DNA from: Puniceicoccales bacterium
GTDB lineage: Bacteria; Verrucomicrobiota; Verrucomicrobiia; Opitutales; LL51
DNA: 27,845 bases
Reading direction: 5' to 3'
Assembly: GCA_031259665.1 (NCBI GenBank)
Contig: JAIRLD010000107.1
Coordinates: 1-27,845 of the forward strand
The translations under genes were made by a program, and so were the position numbers. Below the pieces are notes generated by a model that was not told the DNA's origin, did not search any database, and was given only the letters and a program-made list of their open reading frames with translations. Positions 15,987 through 24,499 of the stretch are shown piece by piece; position 1 is the stretch's first letter; the number at the start of each line of letters is the position of its first letter.

Positions 15987-16280
15987 ATGAGTACAAATAT
16001 TCAACCCTTAGGAGATCGTCTCCTCGTCAAACAGATCGAGGAAAAGGAACAGGTCAAGGGCGGTATCATTATTCCCGATGCCGCTAAAGAAAAGTCCCAG
16101 GAAGCAACCGTAATTGCCCTCGGAACCGGTAAGCGGGACGACGACGGTAAACGTCTCGGATTCGATGTCGCCGTCGGCGATAAGGTTCTGATTAGCAAAT
16201 ACGGTGGTACTGAGGTCAAATACGATGACCAAACCTTTATGCTTGTAAGACAGGATGACCTTCTCGCTGTGTTTAAATAA
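15987..16280 (+). CDS. groES: Co-chaperonin GroES
   Basis: 97 residues, normal length. It caps the GroEL chamber. Motifs: IQPLGDRLLVKQIEEKEQVKGGI, the mobile-loop region GGIIIPDAAKEKSQEATVIA, and the closing GGTEVKYDDQTFMLVRQDDLLAVF. ATG at 15987 is preferred over an in-frame TTG at 15981. No clear Shine-Dalgarno. It lies 80 bases after dnaK and 38 bases before groEL. The dnaK-groES gap and the groES-groEL gap share TTTAACCCTTAAT. No CIRCE inverted repeat is present, so HrcA control is not suggested. Confidence 0.97.
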   Translation: MSTNIQPLGDRLLVKQIEEKEQVKGGIIIPDAAKEKSQEATVIALGTGKRDDDGKRLGFDVAVGDKVLISKYGGTEVKYDDQTFMLVRQDDLLAVFK

Positions 16281-16318
16281 CGTTTAACCCTTAATTTAAA
16301 ATTGAAAGGATTTATCAT

Positions 16319-17950
16319 ATGGCAAAACAATTGATTTTTGAAGAACAAGCCCGTAAAAAAGTGCTCGATGGCGTCGCTACACTCGCTAAAGCCGTGAAAG
16401 TGACCCTCGGTCCTAAAGGGCGTAATGTCCTCATTGAGAAAAAATTTGGCGCCTCTACCGTTACTAAAGACGGTGTGACTGTCGCCAAAGAAATTGAACT
16501 CAAAGACCCCTACGAAAATATCGGCGCCCAAATGGTTAAGGAAGTCGCTTCTAAGACCTCCGATAGCGCCGGCGATGGTACCACAACCGCTACCATCCTC
16601 GCCGAAGCTATCTTCCGCGAAGGACTCAAAAATGTGTCCTCCGGCGTTAACCCCATTATGCTGAAACGCGGCATCGATAAGGCCGTGGAAGCCGTCGTCG
16701 GTGAATTGGCCCGTACTTCTAAAAAAGTCGAAACTTCCGAAGAAATTCGTCAAGTGGCGACCGTCTCCGCAAATTGGGATGACGAAATCGGTAAAATTAT
16801 CGCCGATGCCATGGAAAAGGTCGGTAAAGATGGTACCATTACCGTCGAAGAAGCAAAAACAATCGAAACTTCCCTCGAAGTCGTCGAAGGAATGCAGTTC
16901 GATAAAGGCTACCTCAGCCCCTACTTCGTTACCGATCCCAATGATATGGAATGCGTCCTCGAGAACGCTTACATTCTCATTTATGAGAAAAAAATCAGCG
17001 CGCTCAATGACCTACTCCCTTTGTTGCAAACCGTCGCCCAGGGCGGTAAACCACTCATGCTCATCGCCGAAGACGTGGAAGGTGAAGCTCTCGCCGCTCT
17101 CGTCGTCAATAAGTTGCGTGGAACACTCAATGTCTGCGCTGTCAAAGCCCCAGGCTTCGGCGACCGACGGAAAGCTATGCTTGAAGATATCGCCATCCTC
17201 ACCGGTGGACGATTCATCTCCGAAGACCTCGGTATCAAATTGGAAAATGTAACCATCGATGACCTCGGTCGCGCTAAGCGGATTACTATCAGTAAAGAAG
17301 ATACGACCATCGTCGAAGGGAACGGTAGCCATGGCGATATCCAGGCGCGTATTAAACAAATCCGCCACCAAATCGATGAGTCGACTTCCGACTATGATCG
17401 CGAAAAACTTCAAGAACGTCTCGCAAAACTAGCCGGTGGTGTCGCTGTTATCCGCGTCGGTGCAACTACAGAACCGGAAATGAAGGAGAAAAAAGATCGC
17501 GTCGATGATGCCCTCCATGCTACACGGGCCGCCGTCGAAGAAGGTATCTCTGCGGGCGGTAGTGTCGCCCTTCTCCGTGCTTCGGCCGTTATTGATACCC
17601 TCGATATCCCTTGCCCAGACGGCAAAATCGGTACCAAAATCGTTAAACGCGCCATCGAAGCCCCTCTACGCCAACTCTGCGAAAATGCCGGCGTCGAAGG
17701 TGGATTAATCGTTCAGGAAGTCCTTAAAATGAACGGTAACCAGGGCTACAACGTGGCTACCGGAAAATTCGAAGACCTCATCGCTGCAGGTGTCGTCGAC
17801 CCAACAAAGGTTAATCGCACCGCCCTTCAAAATGCAGCCTCCATCGCCGGCCTCCTTCTCACAACGGAATGCATCGTCGCTGACCTTCCCAAAGAAGATT
17901 CCGCCGCCTGCCGACACATGCCCAATCCCGGTATGGACGATATGATGTAA
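16319..17950 (+). CDS. groEL: Chaperonin GroEL (Hsp60)
   Basis: 543 residues, full length. The ATP-binding segment is intact: VTLGPKGRNVLIEKKFG, VTKDGVTVAKEIEL and SDSAGDGTTTATILAEAI. The apical domain and the conserved block AAVEEGISAGGSVALLRA are present. The C-terminus ends NPGMDDMM rather than the common GGM repeat tail. AAAGGA lies nine bases before ATG. It works with GroES in folding. Ends the chaperone cluster at a strong hairpin. Confidence 0.98.
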   Translation: MAKQLIFEEQARKKVLDGVATLAKAVKVTLGPKGRNVLIEKKFGASTVTKDGVTVAKEIELKDPYENIGAQMVKEVASKTSDSAGDGTTTATILAEAIFREGLKNVSSGVNPIMLKRGIDKAVEAVVGELARTSKKVETSEEIRQVATVSANWDDEIGKIIADAMEKVGKDGTITVEEAKTIETSLEVVEGMQFDKGYLSPYFVTDPNDMECVLENAYILIYEKKISALNDLLPLLQTVAQGGKPLMLIAEDVEGEALAALVVNKLRGTLNVCAVKAPGFGDRRKAMLEDIAILTGGRFISEDLGIKLENVTIDDLGRAKRITISKEDTTIVEGNGSHGDIQARIKQIRHQIDESTSDYDREKLQERLAKLAGGVAVIRVGATTEPEMKEKKDRVDDALHATRAAVEEGISAGGSVALLRASAVIDTLDIPCPDGKIGTKIVKRAIEAPLRQLCENAGVEGGLIVQEVLKMNGNQGYNVATGKFEDLIAAGVVDPTKVNRTALQNAASIAGLLLTTECIVADLPKEDSAACRHMPNPGMDDMM

Positions 17951-17960
17951 ATTATGAAAC

Positions 17961-17983
17961 AAGGGGGAATCATTCCCCCTTTA
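17961..17983 (+). terminator. Terminator of groEL
   Basis: AAGGGGGAAT and ATTCCCCCTT are perfect 10-base arms around a single C, eleven bases after the groEL stop, followed by T then AA. Stem strength compensates for the short T-run. Confidence 0.7.
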
Positions 17984-17991
17984 ACCCCCTA

Positions 17992-18116
17992 CCAGGAGGC
18001 TATGCCTCCTGGACCTCTATCGAGGCCCCTCCGCGCGCGGTGCGCGCGGAGGGGGCTTCCCGTCGACATTATAACGTCCAAACGGAGTGATAACAGCCCC
18101 GCGGCGTAGCCGCGGG
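17992..18116. repeat. Cluster of three GC-rich perfect hairpins
   Basis: Three inverted repeats with 3-nt loops follow the terminator: CCAGGAGGC-TAT-GCCTCCTGG (17992-18012), thirteen-base arms CCCCTCCGCGCGC and GCGCGCGGAGGGG around GGT (18026-18054), and CCCGCGGC-GTA-GCCGCGGG (18098-18116). They are much richer in G+C than the flanks and look like REP-type palindromic elements. The rest of 17951-18285 has no gene. Confidence 0.7.
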
Positions 18117-18243
18117 ATTGTTCAAAACGGAATATGTCTAATCCTTGCAAGATCTGTGCAAAGATTCAAGGAATAAACTTGAAAAGCCTATATGTGAAAC
18201 AAAGTCCTGCACCATTGCATCTCCGTTTTAATAAAATTTATGC

Positions 18244-18266
18244 TTGCCAATGGGATAGTTTGGCAA
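18244..18266. promoter_or_regulatory. Inverted repeat upstream of dnaB
   Basis: TTGCCAA and TTGGCAA (18244-18250, 18260-18266) are perfect 7-base arms 9 bases apart, ending 20 bases before the dnaB start. The geometry is that of an operator half-site pair; no regulator is recognised. Confidence 0.35.
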
Positions 18267-18285
18267 ATTTTAGTAGTGAATATTT

Positions 18286-19653
18286 GTGATTGAAATAAAA
18301 GATAGTATCCATCGAACACCCCCTTTTAGTGCGGAATGTGAACAAGCGCTCCTTGCGGGATGTATCATCGATGGCGGTCAGAATAGTATTACAAGCTGTA
18401 TTCAGGAAAAAATCACACCCGATTCATTCTACCTCCCAGCCCATAGTTTGATTTATAATGCTCTTCTTGAACTTTATAGCGCAAATGTAGCGACGAACGA
18501 ATTGATTGTTGCAGAAAAACTCGCCGCCCGCGGTGAACTGGAAAAAGTCGGTGGCCACGAGTATATTAATGCCATTGCCGGTCGCATCGATACTCCGGCA
18601 CATTTAAAATACTACATCGAACGCATTAAAGATCTCGACCTCATCCGAAAAATCATCGCCGCCGCAACGATAAGCATCGAAAACGCCTACGCCGGCGTTG
18701 ACGATGTACGGCAATTTCTCGACAACGTAGAAAAATCAATTCTTGCCATTTCGGGAAATCGCATTTCCGATACCATTTTTCATATAAAAAAACTAATCGA
18801 TGGCGCAGTGAATCTCATCAATCACATGGATAAACACCGCGGCGAAGTTACTGGCGTCGCCTCCGGTTTTATCGACCTCGATCGATTAACTTCCGGGTTC
18901 CATCCGGGAGAAATGATCGTCGTTGCAGCACGCCCATCCATGGGAAAAACAAGTTTTGCACTCAATATCGCAGAAAATGCTGCCATTTCGAAAACATCTT
19001 CCGTACCTACTCTATTTTTCAGCCTAGAAATGTCCGCAGAACAATTGGCCATGCGCATGCTATGTAGTCGTTCCGGTGTTGATATGACCAAATTACGCAA
19101 TGGATTTGCTCCTAGATCAGAACTGACAAATGTCAGTACCACCGCTAGCGAACTTAAAACAATTCCCCTTTGGATCGACGAATCGACCGGAATGTCCGTC
19201 ACGGAGATGCGCGCCAAAGCCCGACGTATGTGTAATAAACATAAATTGGGTCTGATCATCATCGATTATTTACAACTTCTCGTAAGTCGCGATCCTAAAG
19301 CCCCTCGCGAACAACAAATTTCTGAGATTTCTCGCGGTATAAAAGACATGGCCCGGGAGTTATCGTTACCGGTTATCGTTTTGAGTCAACTAAATCGAGA
19401 AGCTGAAAAAGAAAAACGCCAGCCCCGCCTATCCGATTTGCGTGAATCGGGCGCCATTGAACAGGATGCGGATATTGTTTTGATGCTATCGAAGCAAAAA
19501 GATAGTAACGATGATCAGGAAGTTTTGCTTGATATTGTTCCGCGGGATTTAATCATTGCTAAACAGCGGAATGGTCCTGTCGGGGTCGTTCGCTTAGCAT
19601 TTAGGAAAAGTTTAACTCGATTTGAAAATTATGCCAAAGAAAATAATTCGTAG
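18286..19653 (+). CDS. dnaB: Replicative DNA helicase DnaB
   Basis: 455 residues, full length. GTG start. The N-terminal primase-interaction domain begins PPFSAECEQALLAGCI. The RecA-like helicase domain has Walker A in ARPSMGKTSFALNIA (Lys near residue 221), Walker B in LIIIDYLQLL, and the motif PVIVLSQLNREAEK followed by LSDLRESGAIEQDADIVLML. No intein. It unwinds DNA at the fork after loading by DnaA/DnaC-type factors. Its 3' end overlaps the start of bamA by 23 bases. No strong Shine-Dalgarno. Confidence 0.97.
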   Translation: MIEIKDSIHRTPPFSAECEQALLAGCIIDGGQNSITSCIQEKITPDSFYLPAHSLIYNALLELYSANVATNELIVAEKLAARGELEKVGGHEYINAIAGRIDTPAHLKYYIERIKDLDLIRKIIAAATISIENAYAGVDDVRQFLDNVEKSILAISGNRISDTIFHIKKLIDGAVNLINHMDKHRGEVTGVASGFIDLDRLTSGFHPGEMIVVAARPSMGKTSFALNIAENAAISKTSSVPTLFFSLEMSAEQLAMRMLCSRSGVDMTKLRNGFAPRSELTNVSTTASELKTIPLWIDESTGMSVTEMRAKARRMCNKHKLGLIIIDYLQLLVSRDPKAPREQQISEISRGIKDMARELSLPVIVLSQLNREAEKEKRQPRLSDLRESGAIEQDADIVLMLSKQKDSNDDQEVLLDIVPRDLIIAKQRNGPVGVVRLAFRKSLTRFENYAKENNS

Positions 19654-22405
19654 CCTCTGTGTTGCGTGGTTTTTTAGTTTCCATATCTCAATATTTGCCG
19701 ATGACGATTCGGATTTTTTCGCAGGTGAGGATTCCATGATTTCACCGGCTTCCATTGATGCGGAGATTGTCGATGAAGGTAACTACTATTCCAAAAGCGA
19801 TAGCATTCCGATCATTCCAATAAATGATGCGGAAAGTTTTTCAAAAAGCGATAGGAATTCCATGACTTCGCCATTGCCTTCCGTTGGCACGAAGATTGTC
19901 AATGAAGATGATTCCTATTCCAAAAGTGATAGCATTCCGATCATTCCAGCAGATGATGTGGAAAGTTCTCTGAAAGATGAATCGCAACTGCCTGCAACGA
20001 CAACGGCTACTCAGAATAAGAAACCGCAACCTCCTGCGATAGCAACAGCTACTCAGGATAAAAACAGAGGACAAGAACCCGATTCTACAAATTTACCCAC
20101 CTTTTCCTCCTACGCTAAAAAGAGCGAGCAGGGACCCTTCCTAATCCGAAAAATTTTCATTACGGTTGATGGCAAGGTTCCCGAAAATGAAGATTTTATT
20201 CGCTCTCGTATGAATTTATCGGAAAATGAACCATTTAATCCCTACGTCGCCGATGGAGCAATTCATTCACTGTATGAGACAAATATCTTCAAGGATATTC
20301 GCATTTCCGCTGATCAGAATGAAGATGGAACTCTGGATGTATCGTTCTTTTTAACGACGCGGCCAAAAATTGCAGCCATCGAATTCCCGCACGAAAAAGT
20401 TAGCAATAAAAAACTAAAAAAGGAGCTAAAAACCGCCTCCGGAGAATACCTCAACGAAGCCTTTATTAATGATGATATTCAAACGATTTATCGGTACTAC
20501 CAAATCCAAGGATTCCCTAAACCAATCATCGATTACAAGATTGTACCAACCGATGATCCAAAGTACGTAAAGGTTGTCTTTGATATCGTCTTGGGTAAAG
20601 GATTGCACATTTCGAAAATTAATTTTATCGGGTTCGGAGACGTCAATACGGAAAAAATTCGCAAACGAATGGTACTCAAAACGTGGTCATTTTTTTCATT
20701 CATTACAAAAAAAGGATACTTTGTTGATGTGTTGCTGGATGTAGACTGCGCAATGATTACCGAAGAAATGCAAAATGCGGGTTATCTAGATGCGAAAATT
20801 ACCCGCGCTGAATTTATCAGCACAAGTGATAAAACCAATGGAACATTGGAATTCGTTGCCGATCTCGATCAAAAATATTTTACGGGGAATGTTCATTTCG
20901 AAGGTAATAAAATTTATCCCAATGATAAAATCGCCTCACTCATAAGAATCAAAACGGGTGATCCCTTCTCCCCAGGCAATATCGATGACGTAGCAGAAAC
21001 TATCCGTAATTTCTACAGCTACCACGGCTATATCAATTCCTATGTCAAAGTCGAAAAAATACCTACCTTTGTCGACAATACGATTGATGTGAAGTTCACG
21101 ATCAACGAATCGTCTCTGACCCACGTCAATTCTATACTCATTAAGGGTAATTTTAAAACGAAAAATAAAGTTATCCTGCGCGAATTGGCGTTAGCCCCAG
21201 AAGATAAATTTAATTACATCAAAATGAAAAACAGCGAAAACCGCCTCAAAAATACCGGTTTCTTCGAGACCGTTTCACTAGATGTCAAAGATAATGATAT
21301 ACCTAAGTATAAAGATATTCAAATCGACGTGAAAGAAAAAAATACGGGAAAAGTACAGGTTGGCGGCGCTATCAGTGCGAAAAATAATCAATTTGTTTTC
21401 CTAGAACTTTCTCAGTCTAATTTTGATCTCTTCAATTCTCGAGCTAAATTCCAAGGCGGAGGTCAAAAAGCACGCGCACGCGTCCAAATTGGTACCCGTA
21501 GCAATCAGCTGATTTTATCCTTTGAAGAACCTTACCTCTTCGATCGTGAACTCGCTTTTGGAACTGATGTTGTAGGCGAAAAAACAAAATACCGCGAGTC
21601 GGATAGCAACTACAGTGGCTCTTCCTACGATCGGTCTGCGTTTGGTGTTGAGCCCTATTTCCGGAAACGTCTCTACGAATTATGGGTCGGCCGCTTGGCT
21701 TATAACATTACCAGTGGTAATATTCGCAATGTTGCCGATAACGCTCCTAAACCTTTACGGGACGAAAAAGGACACTTTACTGACTCGCGCATAAAATTTT
21801 CCATCGAGCGCGATACGCGTGACAATTACATTTTTCCGCGAACGGGTTCCCTACTCGACTTCGATACACAGGTAGCTGGTCTCGGCGGAACAAGGAAACT
21901 CTTTAAAATCGCCGCAAGCGCAACAAAATGGTTCACCATCTCCGAAAAATACGACCATACATTGACACTAGCAGCTAAAATTGGTATGATTTGCCCCTTT
22001 TCAGGCAAAGCGACGCCCTATACGGAGCGCTACTTCCTAGGGGGCGATACATTGATGCGCGGCTTCGAAGATCGAGAAATTTCCCCAAAGGATAAAAAGT
22101 TTGGATCTACTCCAGCAAAGCCAATATACGAAAGTGTTGGCGGTAATTCCTTCGTCTACGGCGGAGCGGAATACACATTTAATATCTTCGACGACTTCTA
22201 CGGCGCTGTTTTTCTTGAAGCAGGTAATGTTGGCAAGCATCAAACACCTTTCCACAAAGGCCTCAATGTGGATGCTGGTTTTGGGTTGCGCATATTTATT
22301 GGTGGTATGCCCCTCCATCTCGACTGGGGATTCCCCATTCATGCCCAAGAAAACATAAAAAAAGATGGCGTTCAATTCAACTTCTCCTTCGGCGCATCTT
22401 TTTAA
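19631..22405 (+). CDS. bamA: Outer membrane protein assembly factor BamA (Omp85)
   Basis: 924 residues from ATG 19631 (an in-frame TTG lies at 19622). The signal peptide is residues 1-20 (CVAWFFSFHISIFA then DDD). Residues about 25-165 are a low-complexity acidic/Ser/Thr/Pro linker containing two copies of YSKSDSIPIIP. Five POTRA domains follow, about 168-572 (first: FLIRKIFITVDGKVPENEDF). The beta-barrel runs from about residue 573 to the terminal Phe (FNFSFGASF), with the conserved loop-6 motif MRGFEDREI near residue 810. Catalyses folding of outer-membrane beta-barrels. It overlaps dnaB. The long linker before POTRA1 is unusual. Confidence 0.95.
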   Translation: MPKKIIRSLCVAWFFSFHISIFADDDSDFFAGEDSMISPASIDAEIVDEGNYYSKSDSIPIIPINDAESFSKSDRNSMTSPLPSVGTKIVNEDDSYSKSDSIPIIPADDVESSLKDESQLPATTTATQNKKPQPPAIATATQDKNRGQEPDSTNLPTFSSYAKKSEQGPFLIRKIFITVDGKVPENEDFIRSRMNLSENEPFNPYVADGAIHSLYETNIFKDIRISADQNEDGTLDVSFFLTTRPKIAAIEFPHEKVSNKKLKKELKTASGEYLNEAFINDDIQTIYRYYQIQGFPKPIIDYKIVPTDDPKYVKVVFDIVLGKGLHISKINFIGFGDVNTEKIRKRMVLKTWSFFSFITKKGYFVDVLLDVDCAMITEEMQNAGYLDAKITRAEFISTSDKTNGTLEFVADLDQKYFTGNVHFEGNKIYPNDKIASLIRIKTGDPFSPGNIDDVAETIRNFYSYHGYINSYVKVEKIPTFVDNTIDVKFTINESSLTHVNSILIKGNFKTKNKVILRELALAPEDKFNYIKMKNSENRLKNTGFFETVSLDVKDNDIPKYKDIQIDVKEKNTGKVQVGGAISAKNNQFVFLELSQSNFDLFNSRAKFQGGGQKARARVQIGTRSNQLILSFEEPYLFDRELAFGTDVVGEKTKYRESDSNYSGSSYDRSAFGVEPYFRKRLYELWVGRLAYNITSGNIRNVADNAPKPLRDEKGHFTDSRIKFSIERDTRDNYIFPRTGSLLDFDTQVAGLGGTRKLFKIAASATKWFTISEKYDHTLTLAAKIGMICPFSGKATPYTERYFLGGDTLMRGFEDREISPKDKKFGSTPAKPIYESVGGNSFVYGGAEYTFNIFDDFYGAVFLEAGNVGKHQTPFHKGLNVDAGFGLRIFIGGMPLHLDWGFPIHAQENIKKDGVQFNFSFGASF
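19785..19965 (+). repeat. Imperfect 126-bp-spaced direct repeat within bamA
   Basis: TATTCCAAAAGCGATAGCAT (from about 19787) recurs at about 19916 as TATTCCAAAAGTGATAGCAT, each continuing through the same codons for PIIP. The repeat encodes part of the N-terminal linker and argues for recent internal duplication. Confidence 0.75.
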
Positions 22406-22546
22406 CGTTGACTCCTTGGGAGATATTTTTTCCATAGACACAAGTTAGGCTTTTTAGGGAGGAAAATTTTTTGTTTTCAAAAAAATCTTGACAACGTATC
22501 ATTTAATAATACGCTGCAGTCGTATTTGTTTTAAAGGAATGATGGT

Positions 22547-22723
22547 ATGGTAGGAGAATTAGTGAGAGATATTGTCATTAGTTTAGGGTTTATGGCTGTT
22601 TTTTTGGGGGCGTCGATGCTGTTTGGAACAGCTTCGGAAAAAAAGACGGTTGCGTCGTATGTTGCAAGGGAAGAGGTCGAAAACGGGAAAAGTGACAGCG
22701 AGCTTTCTACGCTTAGCCATTGA
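22547..22723 (+). CDS. Small membrane protein, 58 residues
   Basis: Short ORF MVGELVRDIVISLGFMAVFL, continuing GASMLFGTASEKK and ending in a charged tail TLSH. One hydrophobic helix (about residues 7-28) precedes a soluble, charged C-terminus. AAAGGA lies nine bases before ATG, and TTGACA at 22488-22493 lies upstream. A hairpin follows at 22714-22757. This set of signals supports a real gene despite no recognised family. The competing longer frame at 22623-22811 has none of these signals. Confidence 0.6.
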   Translation: MVGELVRDIVISLGFMAVFLGASMLFGTASEKKTVASYVAREEVENGKSDSELSTLSH

Positions 22724-22760
22724 GAAAGCGGTTTCCGGTTTTCAATGGGCTTTTGCTAAA
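22714..22760 (+). terminator. Terminator of the small membrane protein gene
   Basis: AGCCATTGAGAAA pairs with TTTTCAATGGGCT around an 11-nt loop, with one bulge on each side, and is followed by TTTTGCT. It overlaps the stop codon and separates the convergent ftsI. Confidence 0.55.
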
Positions 22761-22784
22761 AAGAAAACAAGCTACAATGAAGGT

Positions 22785-24491
22785 CTAACGCAACCCCTTG
22801 AATGCAATTAATTGCTGTGCAATTTCCGCGAACACAGGATATGCCGCGCGGATTCCGTACGCCGTTCCACCGCTGGGCATAGTAGGATCATCCAAGACTA
22901 CTGTAATCAAAAACTGTGGACTTTCTAAAGGAAAAAAACCGGAACATGACGCAACGTGGTGCTCCCGCGAATAGGTACCATTGATCAATTTTTGCGATGT
23001 TCCCGTTTTGTAAGCCAATTTAATACCCACTATAATCGACGAAGACGATTTCGGGTTGTGTAGTACTTCTCCCAATTTTTTCGCAATATCGGGTGCCAAA
23101 ACCTGACGTATGATGCGAGGTTCGGTTTCAACGGTTACCTCTTCTTGATCATCCAGTATACGGGAAATAATCTTTGGTCGCAGTAAATATCCCCCACTAG
23201 CAATGACACCCATAGCCTGATGGACCTGCAATGGCGTTGCACTAATCGCATGCCCTATGGGTAACCGCGTAATGGTTAAACTATCCCATAATTTCGGTCT
23301 CGGTAAAAAACCTGCCGCCTCACCATCGAAGCCATAGCCCGTCTTCTCACCGAATCCAAATGCACGCGCAGCCTGATAGAGTTGCTCCGCCCCCAGTATA
23401 ATGCCAATTTGCGCTAATCCCCGATTACTCGATTTTCGCAAAACATCCATGGCACTTAATTTTCCGAAAAACGTATGATCATGGGGCAAGCTATAGTGCC
23501 TATCGCCGTACGAAAAAGTTTCGAAAGAGCAGTCGAAACATTGGTCGAGGGAGATAAGTTTTCGTTGTAAAGCTATACTAAAGGGTACAATTTTGAAAAT
23601 AGACCCCGGTTCATACGTATCAGTAACCGCGCGATTGCGCAGGGAATCGACTTCCGATTGAGCATATCCATTACAATTAAAAGTCGGTACATTGCATAGG
23701 GCGAGTATAGCTCCCGTGTGGGGATCGCTCACGATCACCGTTCCGTTCTTCGCCCCGAGTCCTTCCATAGCCCGTTGCAGTGCTTGTTCTGCGATTGTCT
23801 GTACCGGCAATTCGATCGTTAGAGTGACATCGAAACCGTTGCGAGGCTCTACGACAGACGTTCGAAATAGAGCAATTTCTTCACGTTTTCCATTTTTTTC
23901 CGATACAATCCAACCGTCTTTTCCACACAAAAAATTATTCAAAAAACGTTCAACTCCACTGATCGCAACGCCTTCCCTATTGACAAAACCAATGATGTGA
24001 CTTGCTAATTCATTATTGGGATAGACGCGTTCATTCCGCATATTGCCATAAATTCCCTTTATTTGTAAATCTTTTATCTCACGGTAAAGATTTTCGTCGT
24101 CAATCGTCACAATTTTTTTCCAACGCACTCGCTGTTCCTTACCATCTCGAATGAGGCTTTCACGCTTGAAAAAGATAGCGATATCCTCCGATTTTTTTTC
24201 TAACAGTATGGCTAATTGGGCAATCTTTTCTCGATCTTTCTGCTCATCGATAACGTAGGGATCAACGCCAATGTCGATTTTCACGGTTGTTATCGCCAAA
24301 ATGGACCCATTACAATCTAGGATTTTCCCACGAATAGCCTTCTTGACTGTCTTCGTCGCACGGGCATTATTTATAAAATTTCCATAATAATTTTGATTAA
24401 AATAGGACAGATGAAGCACTCGATAGCTCAATCCTAAAAAGCAAAAAAACAGCACAAAAAGAAGAAATAAAAAACGCCAACGGGAAAACAT
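22785..24491 (-). CDS. ftsI: Peptidoglycan D,D-transpeptidase FtsI (PBP3-type)
   Basis: 568 residues from ATG 24491; a TTG at 24503, which overlaps the upstream stop as TTGA, would add four. One N-terminal membrane anchor (FLFLLFVLFFCFLGLSY) is followed by the dimerisation region (RGKILDCNGSILA) and the transpeptidase domain. Active-site motifs: SxxK in EPGSIFK (Ser about 296), SxN in KSSNRGLAQ (about 353), KTG in AYKTGTSQ (about 492). Cross-links septal peptidoglycan, so this lineage keeps peptidoglycan-based division. It directly follows and touches the HAD gene. mraW, ftsL and murE are not adjacent, as would be usual. Confidence 0.93.
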   Translation of the reverse strand: MFSRWRFLFLLFVLFFCFLGLSYRVLHLSYFNQNYYGNFINNARATKTVKKAIRGKILDCNGSILAITTVKIDIGVDPYVIDEQKDREKIAQLAILLEKKSEDIAIFFKRESLIRDGKEQRVRWKKIVTIDDENLYREIKDLQIKGIYGNMRNERVYPNNELASHIIGFVNREGVAISGVERFLNNFLCGKDGWIVSEKNGKREEIALFRTSVVEPRNGFDVTLTIELPVQTIAEQALQRAMEGLGAKNGTVIVSDPHTGAILALCNVPTFNCNGYAQSEVDSLRNRAVTDTYEPGSIFKIVPFSIALQRKLISLDQCFDCSFETFSYGDRHYSLPHDHTFFGKLSAMDVLRKSSNRGLAQIGIILGAEQLYQAARAFGFGEKTGYGFDGEAAGFLPRPKLWDSLTITRLPIGHAISATPLQVHQAMGVIASGGYLLRPKIISRILDDQEEVTVETEPRIIRQVLAPDIAKKLGEVLHNPKSSSSIIVGIKLAYKTGTSQKLINGTYSREHHVASCSGFFPLESPQFLITVVLDDPTMPSGGTAYGIRAAYPVFAEIAQQLIAFKGLR

Positions 24492-24499
24492 ACCGCAAT

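Noticed and set aside
17992..18116. CRISPR array
   Set aside because: The palindromes differ in sequence from one another and there are no constant repeats with regular spacers.
22623..22811. 62-codon basic plus-strand frame
   Set aside because: It overlaps the 58-codon membrane protein out of frame, lacks a ribosome site, and runs through the terminator into ftsI.
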